A stretch of DNA of 64,000 bases, from assembly GCA_039000515.1 (NCBI GenBank), contig JBCFYV010002255.1, positions 19,314,390 through 19,378,389 on the forward strand, read 5' to 3'. Below are positions 26,001 through 40,000 of this stretch, one piece after another (the first letter of the stretch is position 1; every line of letters starts with the position of its first letter). The translations under genes were made by a program, and so were the position numbers. The DNA is from Timema cristinae (taxonomy: Eukaryota > Arthropoda > Insecta > Phasmatodea > Timematidae). Under the pieces are notes generated by a model. The model worked only from the letters and a program-made list of their open reading frames with translations. It searched no databases and was not told where the DNA came from.

Positions 26001-29000
26001 AATTATAAACAATATTTTTTTCTATCGTATTACAAGATATAACTGATGCAAATGACAAGTTCATTACTATTGCTGTTGGTGCTTACGGGCAAGCAAAATG
26101 GTGGATGGATATGGTTTCTTTCAAATGTTGTGCCCAACTCCTTGGACCGCCAGGTCCTGGGTACAACGCATCTGACCCTCGTGAATCTTAACTGTCCGAC
26201 GCGTATTTCCACTTAGCCAAATATGCAAGGATCATCTAAGAAAGACACACTCAGTGCTTTCCTAAACTTTATTATTGTCGTATTGTACAAATTCATCCTT
26301 CGTTATCCACTCTGGATGATCACCAACAGGTCGCATCCACGAGGCTAATTGAGCGTGGCTTACGATCCCCTCTCTGGACTCAACAAGTCCACTCCCTAGT
26401 TTTGCTACAAGTCAACTACTATTTCAAGTGATCTCTTAATTCAAGTGCCCGAGCTCGAACCGCTAACCCTCTAAACTCGCTGCGCAACTCTACGCCAGCG
26501 CGTCTGGAAGTGACGTCATTACAGCTCGAACTAAAATACTAGCCTGGTGCCAACCTAACCGCACAATGTTTATAATTATTATTATTATTAGCACCGCGTC
26601 TTACTACCCGATCGGGTTATACGCACTTACGCTAATGTGAATGGTAGGGTGATAGTGAGATGAAATGAAGGACCTACAGTTTAACGTGGAATCCGAACCA
26701 TGGTGGAGGCTGGCATTCCCCACATTCACAAGATGTCTTGTCAGAGGTGAAGGAAGGGTTTGGTAATCAGATAAATCTTTGCCGGGACCTGGATTGAACC
26801 CCGGCCGCCAGCATAGAAGTTGACACCTTATCCCTAGACCACCAGGTCACCAATGTTTATAAACGCTTGGAAACAAATGGTGTACTTTTAATATTGCTAA
26901 GTAATTAACATATTCCACCAACATACATGTCTGTTACCTCTGTATTGTTAGGTAATGAAGCCTATGAAGTCATATTTACTAAAACCATAATATAGACAAA
27001 ATCTAGGGGATGAAGAATGGATTTTCAATTATAGGCTATCCAAAGCTTGGCATCGCATTGATTGTGGATTTGGAATATTAACTGTCAAACGGAGAAATCT
27101 ATAAACTGAATTGAAAATTGATCCTGAAAACGTCGATATTTTAGTATTATTATTATTATTATCACCGCGTCTTACTACCCGATCGGTTTATACGCACTTA
27201 CGCTAATGTGTAATGGTAGGGTGATTGTGAGATGAAATGGAGGACCTACAGTTTAACATGGAATCCGAACCACGGTAGAGGCCTGGCATTCTACACATTC
27301 ACAAGTTGTAATTAATACACGTCTTGTCAGAGGTGAAGAAAGGGTTTGGCAATCAGATAAATCTGTACTGGGACCAAGTATTGAACCCTGGACCCCAGCA
27401 CAGAAGTCCGACACCTTACCCCTAGACCACCAGGTCACCGATATTTTAATAAAATACATATGTAACATAATTAATGATAAGGAAAGTTTTCCTTCATGAC
27501 AAAACAGTAAAATGAAGAGTTTGTGAATTTTTCTGTTGCGCGATATCTACCGAGCGCAGAGGTCTGAAATCTAAAAATTAATAGCCCCTGTGCACGAACA
27601 AGTGTACCTAGAAAGAGGAATTTTAAAATTTACTTTTTTTTTACATTAGTTTAAAACTGGGTCGGAACAAATAAAACTAAGGCATTTCTTTTTCTTTCTG
27701 TTTGAAGAACAGAAAAGTGTTGCCAGGGTTGCGTGGCTACCCCTGACCACCTCGGGTAATCCTGCCAGTATAATATAATCATAAGCCTTAGAAGTAAAAT
27801 TGTGAATTTGTGTTCATATCAGGTTTTAGAGTACCTTCAGCGAATCTTTAAAACATGATTATTTTTTTTACGAAATTTATTAAGATTTCAACTAAAATAA
27901 AGTTTTTACTTAGGACTTTCTTAGACTGTATTTTTTCATGAGTTCTGCATTCAAGATCAAAACAAAGTTCAACACGATAACACATAAATAAAACTATATT
28001 CACTCACGTCAACATAAAGTATATTTCCTCCCCCATTTTTAGTCCTATTTTTTTCAAGGGGCTAAATATATTTTTTTCAATTTGGAGCTTTTAATCAGCC
28101 GATTAACTTGCGAAAGATATTTTATAATTTTCTGATATCACCTTTTAAAATGTAGATGTAGATAACGTGAGAAAAGGTAAGTTTTTTTTTTCAGTTTTTA
28201 TAGAAAAACTTTTTTATTGTCAAAATACATCAAATATTGCTCCAATCGAATTATAGTTTGATTTTATTCACATGGTGAGATCAACAGTTCTATAATATCT
28301 GCCAAGGGTGTCCTGGTATTTAATGACTTTTTTTGGAGGGGGGGGGGTTCATTTTAAAAGTTTCTCATCTAATGCCGCTATGCTCCTGACAGATATTCAA
28401 CAAACCTTTGATAATATCACCATCAGAAGACTTATATTCTGTTTCTACAACACTCGTTCGGCTTTTACGCCTTGTTCAACATTTATATTTGCTCTAATTT
28501 ATCTCCAGAGAGCTTATATACTGTACTCTTGTTTTGTAATATTGGAACCCGCCTCGGTGGCGTAGTTGGCTAACGCGCTTGTCGTGTTGAACTCGGCTGC
28601 TGAGGACGGGGAGATCGAGGTTCGAATCTCGGTCGGGTGAACTGGGGGTGGTTTTTCCTAAAATGGTTTTCCACTATCCCTCCACGCAAATGCGGGTTCA
28701 CTTCCTCTAATTCAACCTTCCCCATTCCTAATCCATTAGCGTAATTAGTACTTAAAGCGTATAACCCGAACGGGTAGTAAGACGCGGTGCTAAATATTAT
28801 TATTATTGTAATATTGGAATTTATAGGCATACAAAAAAGAAACATGATTTCGAAGAACCTAATAATAAAATACGTTAATAGTTCGTTGAATCAAAATTAT
28901 TTTTAAAACTAAGAATTTATTATTTTGGTTTTCTCTAAAGTTCGCTGAATACATTAAAATAGGCCAATACACTATGTTAGGAGAGGTGTGTTGACAGCTA

Positions 29001-32000
29001 ACAAAAGGGTCTTTATTGCCAACATTGGTTCAAAGTAACTAATATCAAACTATTAGAAAATATTAACAATTTTCTTAGTTACAAGTTACTATTTTATCAA
29101 TAAAAAGTGCTCTCAGACGCTTTTAATAATACTTTCCCAAGGACTACTATATATTTGGCGTTTTCGTAACTCATAGAAAGAACAAATTATATTAATAAAA
29201 CTATAATATTTTTTGTTTTGTAGTTGTAGGCTGTGGTACCAAGTGATATTACAATGCATGAAATAATACATTAAAAAGTATTGTATTCACACTTGTATTC
29301 ACACTTATAACTGGCAACCAAAATTATATATATAACTAATAAAGTTATACAAAATATTAGTTTCAAAATAAAACGCTTTTATCTTGTCAATAAATAACAC
29401 ATGAACACACTTTTAGACTGTCTGGTATAACGTCCCCCCATTGTTTCGGCCCTTAGCTGGTTCGCCATCTTAATGTATTAGGATAACGGAGCATTTTAGA
29501 AGTTTATTTTGAAAATCATTTTTAAATGAACCATAGACGCTGATTCTACAAAAAGTAATATTTTAACGGGTTATTTTTATAAGTTCGTTTTTCAATAATA
29601 TTAAAACGATTCAAAGAAAAAGATACCCTCTTCGATGGCCGCGTGGTCTAACGTGCTACTCTAGTGTTAGACTAAACTGCCGAAGTTGGGGAAATCGGGG
29701 TTCAATACTGTTAATTTTCCCTAAATTATTTTCCACTATCCTTCCACGCAAATACGGGTGCACGTCCTCTAAATTAAAAATCTTCCTAATACCTGAACCA
29801 TTAGTGTAATTACTACATAGGCGTATCACCCGAACGGGTATTAAAACGTGGTGCTAAAAATAAAATAAACTAAACTTTTTGTGTAAGTTTTGACCGCCAA
29901 TAAAATAACAGTAGCTCAACATGGTCTTGCAGATCATAATGTAGTTTTGTGAACGGATACATGGTAATATTTCCTAGCTATCAGCATCCTTCCGTAGACG
30001 GGGTATAGTCGTAGATTTGTAATGTAGAATAGGCTCTAGGAAACGTAGACATATTTATCAACAAAAGAAATGAATTTATAACTCAAATAAATAATGTTAT
30101 ATATACTAACAACTCTTCACTCTTATAAAAACCACACAAACAATATGTCTTGTCTCTCGCACTGGCGGTCACGTTGTCTAAATGTCAAGCTCATCTAGTT
30201 TAGTTTGCCGGTTACGGGAAAGACTGGGTTTTCTTGAGAGTGATTTTTCCTAAAAATTTCCCCACTCTTTCTTCACGTAAATAAGAATTTATTTCCCCTA
30301 AATTCTATCGCCCTCCTCTCTACTGAATAAGTATATCCTCTAACTCCGCGATTCCCAACCAGGGTTCCGCGAGCCCATGTCCGGGATCCAACGAGATATT
30401 AAAAATATATATTTGTTTGCCTATAATTTTTGGACAGTGTTGAAATATGTTAAGAGAACGCATATATCTGAAAAAGATGAAGAAAAGGGTGCTGGTAATT
30501 ATGTTGAAAAAGAAATTATTAGTTCAAGTACTGAAGAATACCAATTTAGTAAATACAAAATAATATACATTAATTAATCTTAAGATATTTTATTTAAAAG
30601 TATAAGTTAACTATTACATACTTACCCTACTGGTTTACACGTCTATATTTTTGTAATTTACCCTTGTCGAATCTGTTATATGTCAGCCAGGTAGGGGTTC
30701 CCCGAGATTTTATTAGATATTTTAAGGGTCCCCCCCCCCCCTTTAAAAAAAAGTTGGGAATTACTATTATAATTAAATGCTAATAGACCGGATAGGTAGT
30801 AAAACGTGCATGGGGTAAAAAAAAATTACCTTCGGTAATAGAAAATATTTACTCCGTGCACCACGTTTAACTACCAGTTTGGGGTGTCAGCATATTTACA
30901 CTAATGAAAAAATACCCCCTCAATAAACCCGGTGGGTGACCTGGTGGTCTAGGGGTAAGGTGTCAGACTTCTGTGCTGGCGGCCGGGGTTCATTCCTCGG
31001 TCCCGGCACAGATTTATCTGATTACCAAACCCTTCCTACACCTCTGACAAGACATCTTGTGAATGTGGGGAATACCAGGCCGCCACCGTGGTTCGGATCC
31101 CACGTTAAACTGTAGGTCCTCCATTTCATCTCACAATCACCCTACCATTACACATTAGCGTAAGTGCGTATAACCCGAACGGGTAGTAAGACGCGGTGCT
31201 AATAATAATAATAATAATAATAAACCCGGTAAGGATTTGAACCCTGATGTCTCAGTCACCAGCCATCAAAACTAGACTGTTTTGATTTGCCCACTGATGT
31301 GGGAAAACGATAATTTTAAAGAGGTTTTTAATTCAAAGCTTTGACAAAATATCAGCTTCAACTTTGCTTTGAAAAAAAAAAGTTCCCGCTTCGCTTGTAA
31401 AAATATGTACGGATAAAACACTTATTTATGTTCGTTCACTTATTGAAATTCCTAGATATTATGTACTTTATACTTTATCACATAGATACTAATTTCTAAA
31501 GTTGTTTTTTATGTATACGGCACCGCATCTTACTAGACGTTCGGGTTTTGGCCCATATACTAATTAAACTAATGTGTTAAGGATAAGAAAGGATCAATTT
31601 AATGAAAGTATAGCTGCATTTGCTTGGAGGGAGAGTAGAAAACCATTTAGGAAAAGCCACCCTCAATATACCCGACCGAGATCGAACACAGATTTCTCCG
31701 TAATTAGCAGTCCAGTATATAGCGTGAGTGATGCCTTAGACCATGCGTCCACCGAATTAGGTTTAAAGTAATTAAATTGCGTGTTGTGATAACTTTATGT
31801 AGGCCTATCGGATTAGAACGGAATATTTAAAATAAATTGTTAAAACTTTTTCTAAGTTATTTTAAGGAGATAAACACAAGTGTTAATTTTTCTAGATTAA
31901 AAACATTGAATCGTTTTCGAGAATATTTCAATATTCAATAGAGCATCGATAATTCGGAATAATTGGGGATCGACCCAGTCCGGATTTTCTAAAATACTGA

Positions 32001-35000
32001 ATCTGTACCGAAAATAAAATAAGCACTAAAGTGGGATCCTTAAGAAAACTAAATGAATGACACTAAATGTTAAGTTATAAACATCTTCAGTTAATTTAAA
32101 CAAGGTGACCTGGTGGTCTAGGGGTTAAGGTGTCAGGCTTCTGTGTCCGGGGTTCAATCCTTGGTCCTGGCACAGATTTATCTGATTGCCAAACCCTTCC
32201 TTCACCTCTGACAAGACGTGTATTAATCACATCTTGTGAATGTGTGGAATGCCAGGCCTCCACCGTGGTTCGGATCCCACGTTAAACTGTAGGTCCTCCA
32301 TTTCATCTCACAATCACCCTACCATTACACATTAGCGTAAGTGCGTATAACCTGAACGGGTAGTAAGACGCGCTGATAATAATAATTTAAACAACAAACC
32401 TACTTTTTTTTATGCTAAATATCACAAATTTTGAAGGAATATAATAAGGCAAAAATCTAACAATGAAGAAAAATTTCTCTCTCTCTCTCTTTTTTTTTTT
32501 TTAAACAAGGGTCGACTCGAGGTGCGTTTTTTGGCGGCCAAAAGATATTAGACTTCTTACACCCCAGATAGTATTAACAGAACAGTAAAAGAGGCGCCAT
32601 TGTTGCCACTCACGAACTATTTGTTTTAAGTTAGGAATCTCATGCTTTGTTGATATCTCATTGTTTCACGATGGTTTGTTTTTAGCCGGTGAAGGAGGTG
32701 AGAGGCGGGGACGGGGGTGGTGGTGGGGGCCAGTACCGGCGTCCTCCGGGCCTGTCCAAGTCGGTCCGCCATAACAACTCATCCAGTGTACCCCTTGACG
32801 AGCCTGCCACCAGCCGCTCCGACTGGGACATTCGAAGGTGAGGTGGAAAGAGTCGCTTATCTTAATTTGCTAATTTAAACTTTGACTAAAGGGTCGATTA
32901 TTTGATCGGTGATCTTAAATATCAAATCAATTATTTCATATATCTTTTAAACGAAAAAAATATCTAATTAACTATTTTATTGTCGATCTGAAAAAGATCA
33001 AATCATTATTTTGCTTCTTATCTTGAAAATATCGAATCATTTATTTTATTGCTAATCTTGATCAATTTGTTATACTTTTTATGTTTAAAAAAAGATTAAC
33101 TCAAGTTTTTATGGCCGATCTTTAAAAAAAAAGATCCAATCAATTATTTTATTATCGACTATAAAACGACCATGTCAATTATGAAGTTTATAGAAGGTCT
33201 CAAAAAAAGACACCCAAATCCTTATTTTGATTCTGATCTATCTTGTTTTAGTTCTTATTACATTTATTTTATCACTGCTCTTTAAAATATTAAATCAACT
33301 ATTTTATCACTAATAATATAATATATAATTACAATAATTAATATTCCTAAATCCTTAGAAAAAAGGTCAAACTATTTATCTTCCCACCTCTTCCTTGTAT
33401 ATCTTTATATATATATTGATAAAATTAAGAGTTTATGACATCTACCTCACATAATAGTCTGAAGTTTAAAATTAGTAGCTCCTGTGTACGAAAATGTGCC
33501 TCTGGAAGCCGGAATGTTACAATTTAGGGTAAAAAGAGTATTAATTTTAGGATAAAAAAGTGTAAAAGATGCAAAATTCGTAAAAAGGGTGAACAGATAT
33601 GGTAAAAAAAAAGTTAGACTACTTTAGGTTGGATTTAATTACAATCCTTTAACAACCAATTATTTATGCTCTGACACTTTTTTTATTTTTTTTATTAGCA
33701 TCAAAAAGCAGAAGTTAAACGTATTGTGTATAAAGAAAGACAACCTAAATCTTAAAAAGAAATGTCAGCTTTTAAAACATGTTCAGATTATATCCCTATT
33801 TTAACACTGGTTAAACCTATTAGTCAGTCTACTTTCATGTTTTGTATCACAATTTAATAAAGGTTTAATATTTAAACATAATTTAAGATTTGCTTACTAT
33901 TCCCTGTGGTTAGTTTAATAATCTAGAAATAAGAAAGCTACTTTATAAATTCCCTGTGCGAAGGAAGGCTATACAGGCTAGTTTAAAAATATCACATCAT
34001 TTATGTTACTGTTGAGCTTAAAAAGATGAAATCGATTATTTTATGGACATTATATTTCCTCTAACATTTTAAAAAAAAACTTAGAATTTTTTCATAGGTC
34101 TTATAAGGGTTAAATCATATATTTTATAAGTTAGTACTTTTAAATATTAAAAATATAATATTCTTATTACTGTTGATCTTCTAACGACAAGATTAACTAT
34201 TTTATTATAGATAAGAAACCAACTATTTATTTATGTGTTTAAAATTATGTAAAAAAAAACTAATATATAGGCAATAATTGTTAAAATATATTTTTAACTT
34301 CTCTATTTGCTCCTTGTGTGTTTTTCTCTATTTCCTTTCCACACTAAAAAGGATGCTTAAGATTCCTAGATAGGCCTCTTCTCATCCTTACCTATTAGAT
34401 TAGATTAAATTAAATAAAATACTAAACCGTTATGTGGACATAGATTACAACTAAAAATCCAATAATATATCATGAGTAGTCAATAAATATATACATTTTT
34501 AAATCTACAAGAACAATTATCACTCTTGAAAGATGTGTGTCAATAATATCTATATACGATACTTAAACAAATCTAAGGTAGACAAATTGTATTATTGAAA
34601 ACAATGTTGACTTCTTCCTCTCTTTATTTCTATCAAACTTAAAACGGAAACCACTCCCTCACTTCTGCACGTAATGTTTTGATGGAAGGAACACTTTAAA
34701 TGTGAAATCCGTGTAGTTGCTTTCAGTCTCCAAGAAGTATTCCCCGCTGGGAATCGGGGAAAGGGAATACTTGGCATCGGTTTCTTTTCCAGGGAAATAG
34801 AGATCCATGTTTTTTTTTTGTGGAGATAAGAAAAACAAAACTTTTCACATGAGTATGAACTTCAAGAACTGTTATAAATACTTTGTATCCATTTTTCATA
34901 ATTTAAAAATATTTATTGATTAAAATTATCCAATTTTAGCAGAGAGGAAAGTGAATTTCAAAGAAATGCACTATATGTTTTGCGATAAAGGTTGATGAAC

Positions 35001-36998
35001 CACATTGGGAGGGGGAATCTGAAATGACCCTATTTGCTATAAAAGTAAAACACGCTAAACTCACAGGTGGGATTTTAAATCCATTAAACATGTTAAAATA
35101 AATTATAATATTTTAATAATATATTTAGACACTTGTTTTTACTGTACGTATTTTAAGTGTACACTAACAAAGTGCTCTAGATCACTGATATCTAACCTGG
35201 GGTACGTGAAGACATTTTAGGGGTACATAAAAATTTTAAAAATAATAAATATATGCTATCTATGAGCGCTTATTAGTTATTTCAGATGTAGATTATAGAA
35301 TATGTATAACTTGTATTATACACTAACAACTTCAAGGATACAAAGATGAAAATAAACTCTATTTGGGGGTAAACACACAAAAAAGGTACAATACCGCTGA
35401 TCTAGTGCAGTGCCTCCCAAACCTTTAGAATTGCAACCCAATTTCTAGAACAACTAGATTTTTAAAGGAAAAAGTACTACAACATATATGAAATTATCAT
35501 GCCTATCAAAGTTAGGTAAGTCACGGTCACCCACCTAACTTTGATGGTCAGAAAATTTTAAAAAAATCTACTTTTTTCTTTTAATGATTGAATATTATTT
35601 TACAAATTTATGTGCCTTATTTTTGAATATTTTTTTTTGTACTTCCACTTTTCCATTTTTCATTTATTTTTGTTTTCAAATAATTACAAAAAATTTTCAC
35701 ATTTAAAAAACTATTTGAACACAAAAAATCTGCTATTGACCCACAATTTGGAAACCACTGCTCTAGAGTAGAGTCTTAAGAGTTGAACTCAAAATGCCAT
35801 TTTGATGGTATCTACTATGATTTTGTAGTGTAGTTACAAAATTCTATAGCAATTAATTGTCTTTCATAAAAGTATTTTCAATAATATTTCTAATAATAAA
35901 TACAACCTACAAACTACTGTAACAAAGACATCCTAATCGCACATAAAAACTTGACGCTCACAACTGTTTTTAAATTGTCGTTTATTTTTTCCCCTGGAAA
36001 AAAAAAAGAAATTGAAACAGTTCTTGCCTTTTAAAGTCTTTATAACTTATAATATTTCATGAACTTCAAAGAAACTGAAGACCAAGAAATTAAGGAAGAT
36101 AATAATTTAAAGCGTAGTAAATGCCATCAGGCTTAGAATGGTCTGGTGAGAAGTTTAAATTGTGCTACATACATTTTATATATACCTTTTCTTTGAAATA
36201 GGCTATAGCTCTTTCCCCCAATTTTTTTTATTGTAAATTGAAAGAGTTATATAACCGCTTCAAGACTCTACTGATCACAACAGTCCTATGCTCAACCTTT
36301 GTCATGTAAAGTCACCACAAGAATATCTAAAAGGTTTGATTGCATCAAAACTGAGCAAATAATCATCAAATTGTGTTTTAAACCCGGGCTTATTGATGGG
36401 GTGGGAATGTATAGAGCCCCTACCATATATATTATTAATAGTGTATCTATTTATTCCTCCTCATTGCTCGGGCTACTAGATAATTAGTATGTTAAAAAAT
36501 TCATAGCACCGACAACCACAATTATGTAGGAAAAAAAAACCACTTTATACATTTCTTCAAGAGGGTTTTAATGTTTAAAAAAACAATCCTGACATCTCTT
36601 TTTTGGGTGCTTGACCATGAGCAGCGATTGCAAAAAGACCTCCCCTCTCTACAAAATACTTTGGGAACTGCCCTGCTATGAACTAAAACTGTCGGCCTTG
36701 GTGGTCTTAGGATAAAATGCTCGCCTCAGGTCTGTGGGTTCAAACCCAACCTATCAACAGATTTTTTATAAGTGATAAAAATCTGTAGCACAACTTCCTT
36801 TGGAGGGGAAGTAAATCTGTCAGTCCCATGTCAATATTGGAATGTAAAAGAAACCTCAAAGTATGTGAAAATACCTTTCACGACCAAATTGGTAGGCCCT
36901 TTCACACTCGCTCATAGAAATTCTTGCGTACTGAAATAATAGATGGTTCATAAAGTTCATGTTAAATATATCAAATAAAAAAACTAAGTACTTTAATA

Positions 36999-37036
<38 letters not shown>

Positions 37037-40000
37037 TCTTCAGTGTAATATATATATATATATATATATATACACTGAAGAATTTTAGCAGAACAGTACA
37101 ACACACATTAAAATAAATGTTACGACACAATCACACAAACTTTCTCATTAAGTATTATAGCTTGAAATAAACTTTTCAAAAATATATTTTTTTTCTAAAT
37201 ACCCTGAAGTAAGTTTTCCTCATAAAAAAACACACATCATCTTGTTAGTAACAATACACATCTTTCTCTATATATTATAAACTTGAAACAAAATTGTTAA
37301 AATATTTTTAACAAATTCCCCTCTATTTTTAAACCATCCTAAAATTACTTTTTATTTGTAAAAATAAAAACGTATTCCTATTTATAATGAAAAACCATTT
37401 CCAGATTACCATTTGAGCTCAATCTTCAAGGCCAATTTTGAAAATTTTCAATTTTATGTTTGTTCTAAAGTAAAATAGCTTTAAATTTATTTTAGAAAAA
37501 TACATAGCCTGCCTTATTATTGGTAATGTAATATAACCCCAGACACCCATTTTGAACCAAATTGCTAAAGCCATTTTATAAATAGTCAAATTAAAAAAGT
37601 TATCAGTAAACTACCCTTAAGTGAATTTTCCCCCAAAAACAAGTGTACTGTTATATTTGTCATGTCATATTGTACATTTTATACAAAATCACTAGAGCCA
37701 TATTCAAAATATTTAATATGTTCAAAAAAACACTCATAAGCTAAGTACCCTTTTAAAAAATTTCAAGCAAAGACCAAATTTAAAGTATTATTTGGAAGTT
37801 TAAAAGTTACTTAGATATCCATTTTAAACAAAATTGTTAGATTCATTTTCATAAAATTTGGAATAAAAAATCACTTTTCACTAAACTTTCTTTATTTTGT
37901 GGTTTAGGGTCAAAATGAAAATAAAAGTCTTGAGTTATTGTTCTTTAATATTTACATATTCAGATTGAACAGAATTCATAAAATTGTTTCAAAACTGTGG
38001 CCAGGGACAGACAGACATAGGGACAAAATATTGTAAAATCTGTTCATAATTCATCATAACCTCGAGGTTTAAAATTTTCGCGACTACAATACTTTTTCTT
38101 GATATGAGAATTGAAAGTAAAAAACAAAAACAAGAATAGTTATGTATACAACTTTCAATAAAACAATAATATGTTTTTTTTTGTTTTTTTAATACTCATA
38201 TCTTTCATTTTAAAGTGCACACAATGTAGTACTTAATTTAACATGAAAGTTATAAATCTTATAATGCTTGATTCCACTATCGGGAAACTTATGAGATGGA
38301 ACCATAGGGTTTGTTACACATATGTACTAAATATGCTAATTAGTTAGGGATGTGGAAGGTTGAATTTTAGAGGAATTGTACTCATATTTGCATGGAGTGT
38401 GTGGAAAACCATTTAGGGAAAACCACCCTCAGTACATTCGACCGGGATTGCGATAGTGAGACTCTAACCCATGCGGCCAATGAAGTGGGTGGCCATGGTG
38501 TAGCCAGTCAAGGTAAGCCGGCCACCTTTAAGGTTAAACTGAGTGTGCTTGAATGTTGTTTCTAATACAGGAATAATATAAAACAGGTTTTAATTGATTA
38601 AGTTTTATAAAAACTATTTATTTGAGCTTTATATCATCTTTAGGATGTTAAGACTCTTCCTGATACTTAGAATCTCTTTACACTTTTGTGTTTGTGTCCC
38701 AGAAAGTGTTCCAAGATTATGTTTCTTTTAAATGAGCCTAATGATGTTTGATAAATGTTTGTGAAATGTAGTATTAATATGTTTTTTTTTTTTTTTTTTT
38801 TTTCATATGACCTAGGACATGGTCCAATGGAAACTCAGGAAATGAACGGATCGGCCCATCTAGTTTTATGTCTTCAGAAGCCACATTGCCACTTCTCACT
38901 CATCCTAGATTTAACGACAACGCCAAGGATATTTCGCAGTCACAACGTAACATCTCAGGTTAATTTCGCAACAATTCAACTACTTTGGTTAAATTCATTT
39001 TGTAAAAAAAAAAAAAAAAAAAATTTGCAATCTGATTTTTATAAGAAGGCTCGATTATTTTGAAATTGGAAACTTATGTTGCCACAATGGCATGAATAAA
39101 AATATTAGAAAATAGTATTTATATTCTTAGTTTATTTAGAATAAACCTGCTCCTCTTCACCCCCTTCGACTTGAATAAACTCTTTCCTCCCCTAGAATAA
39201 ACTTGCTCCTCTCCAACCCCTTTGACTTGAATAAACTCATTCCTCCCCTAGAATAAACTTGCTCCTCTCCACCCCCTTTGACTTGAATAAACTCATTCCT
39301 CCCCTAGAATAAACTTGCGCCTCTCCACCTCCTTTGACTTGAATAAACTCTTTCCTCCCCTAGAATAAACTTGCTCCTCTCCACCCCCTTTGACTTGAAT
39401 AAACTCATTTCTCCCCTAGAATAAATTTGCCCCCACCCCCTATAGATTTATTTAACTCCTGTCTAATATTATTGAATATGAAGCTGATGTCCTTACATCA
39501 CCCCAAAGATCTTTCAGAGTCACTCAATTTTCAAATATTTGCTGAGAGAGGACCACTTCAAATAGCATCTATAATAGGCATCTGGTTCTTGGCGAAGACC
39601 CCGCTAAATATCTTCAAGGGACATTCAAATTTTAAAAAAAATCCTCGAGGACAAACATTACAAATAACTTCTAGAAGAATTTAGTTTTCAAACATTTGCA
39701 AGAGAGGACCATTGTTACATAGGACCAAGTTACATAGCTATACAATTTTCAAAGATTTTCTGGTGGAGAAAATTCCCAATAACTTGTAGAAGCATGCAAA
39801 TTAAAAAAAAAAAATCTGGAGGAGAATGACTTCAGAAAGTTTTAAGGGGCATCCAAATTTCAAAAGGTTTATTGAGGACCATTCCAAATAGCTTATATAA
39901 AAGTCTAACTAAAAAAAATTCCAGATAAAGGCCACTCTAAATATTTTCTTGACATTTGTTGGAGGGGGGGGGGGGGATGAGACCCATACCTCCTTCCCTC

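Larger units (their letters stand above)
32838..38309. other. Intron 3: mostly unrecognised AT-rich sequence
   Basis: Apart from two hAT-like MITEs (35183-35760) and a (TA)n hairpin (near 37 kb), I recognise little. A tRNA-like segment at about 36690-36760 (GGCCTTGGTGGTCTTAGG, then GGGTTCAAACCCAACC) looks like the head of another, poorly sampled SINE family. A related piece lies in reverse at about 10790-10860. Confidence 0.5.

Noticed and set aside
28570..28845. 91-codon minus-strand frame, and similar frames at 16.7, 18.6 and 58.96 kb
   Set aside because: The repeated peptide ([20 protein letters not shown]) is the translation of SINE-A, not a protein family.
38755..39063. Long open frame covering exon 4
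   Set aside because: It starts inside the pyrimidine tract and its frame fits neither exon 3 nor exon 5. The phase-compatible frame is shorter but correct.
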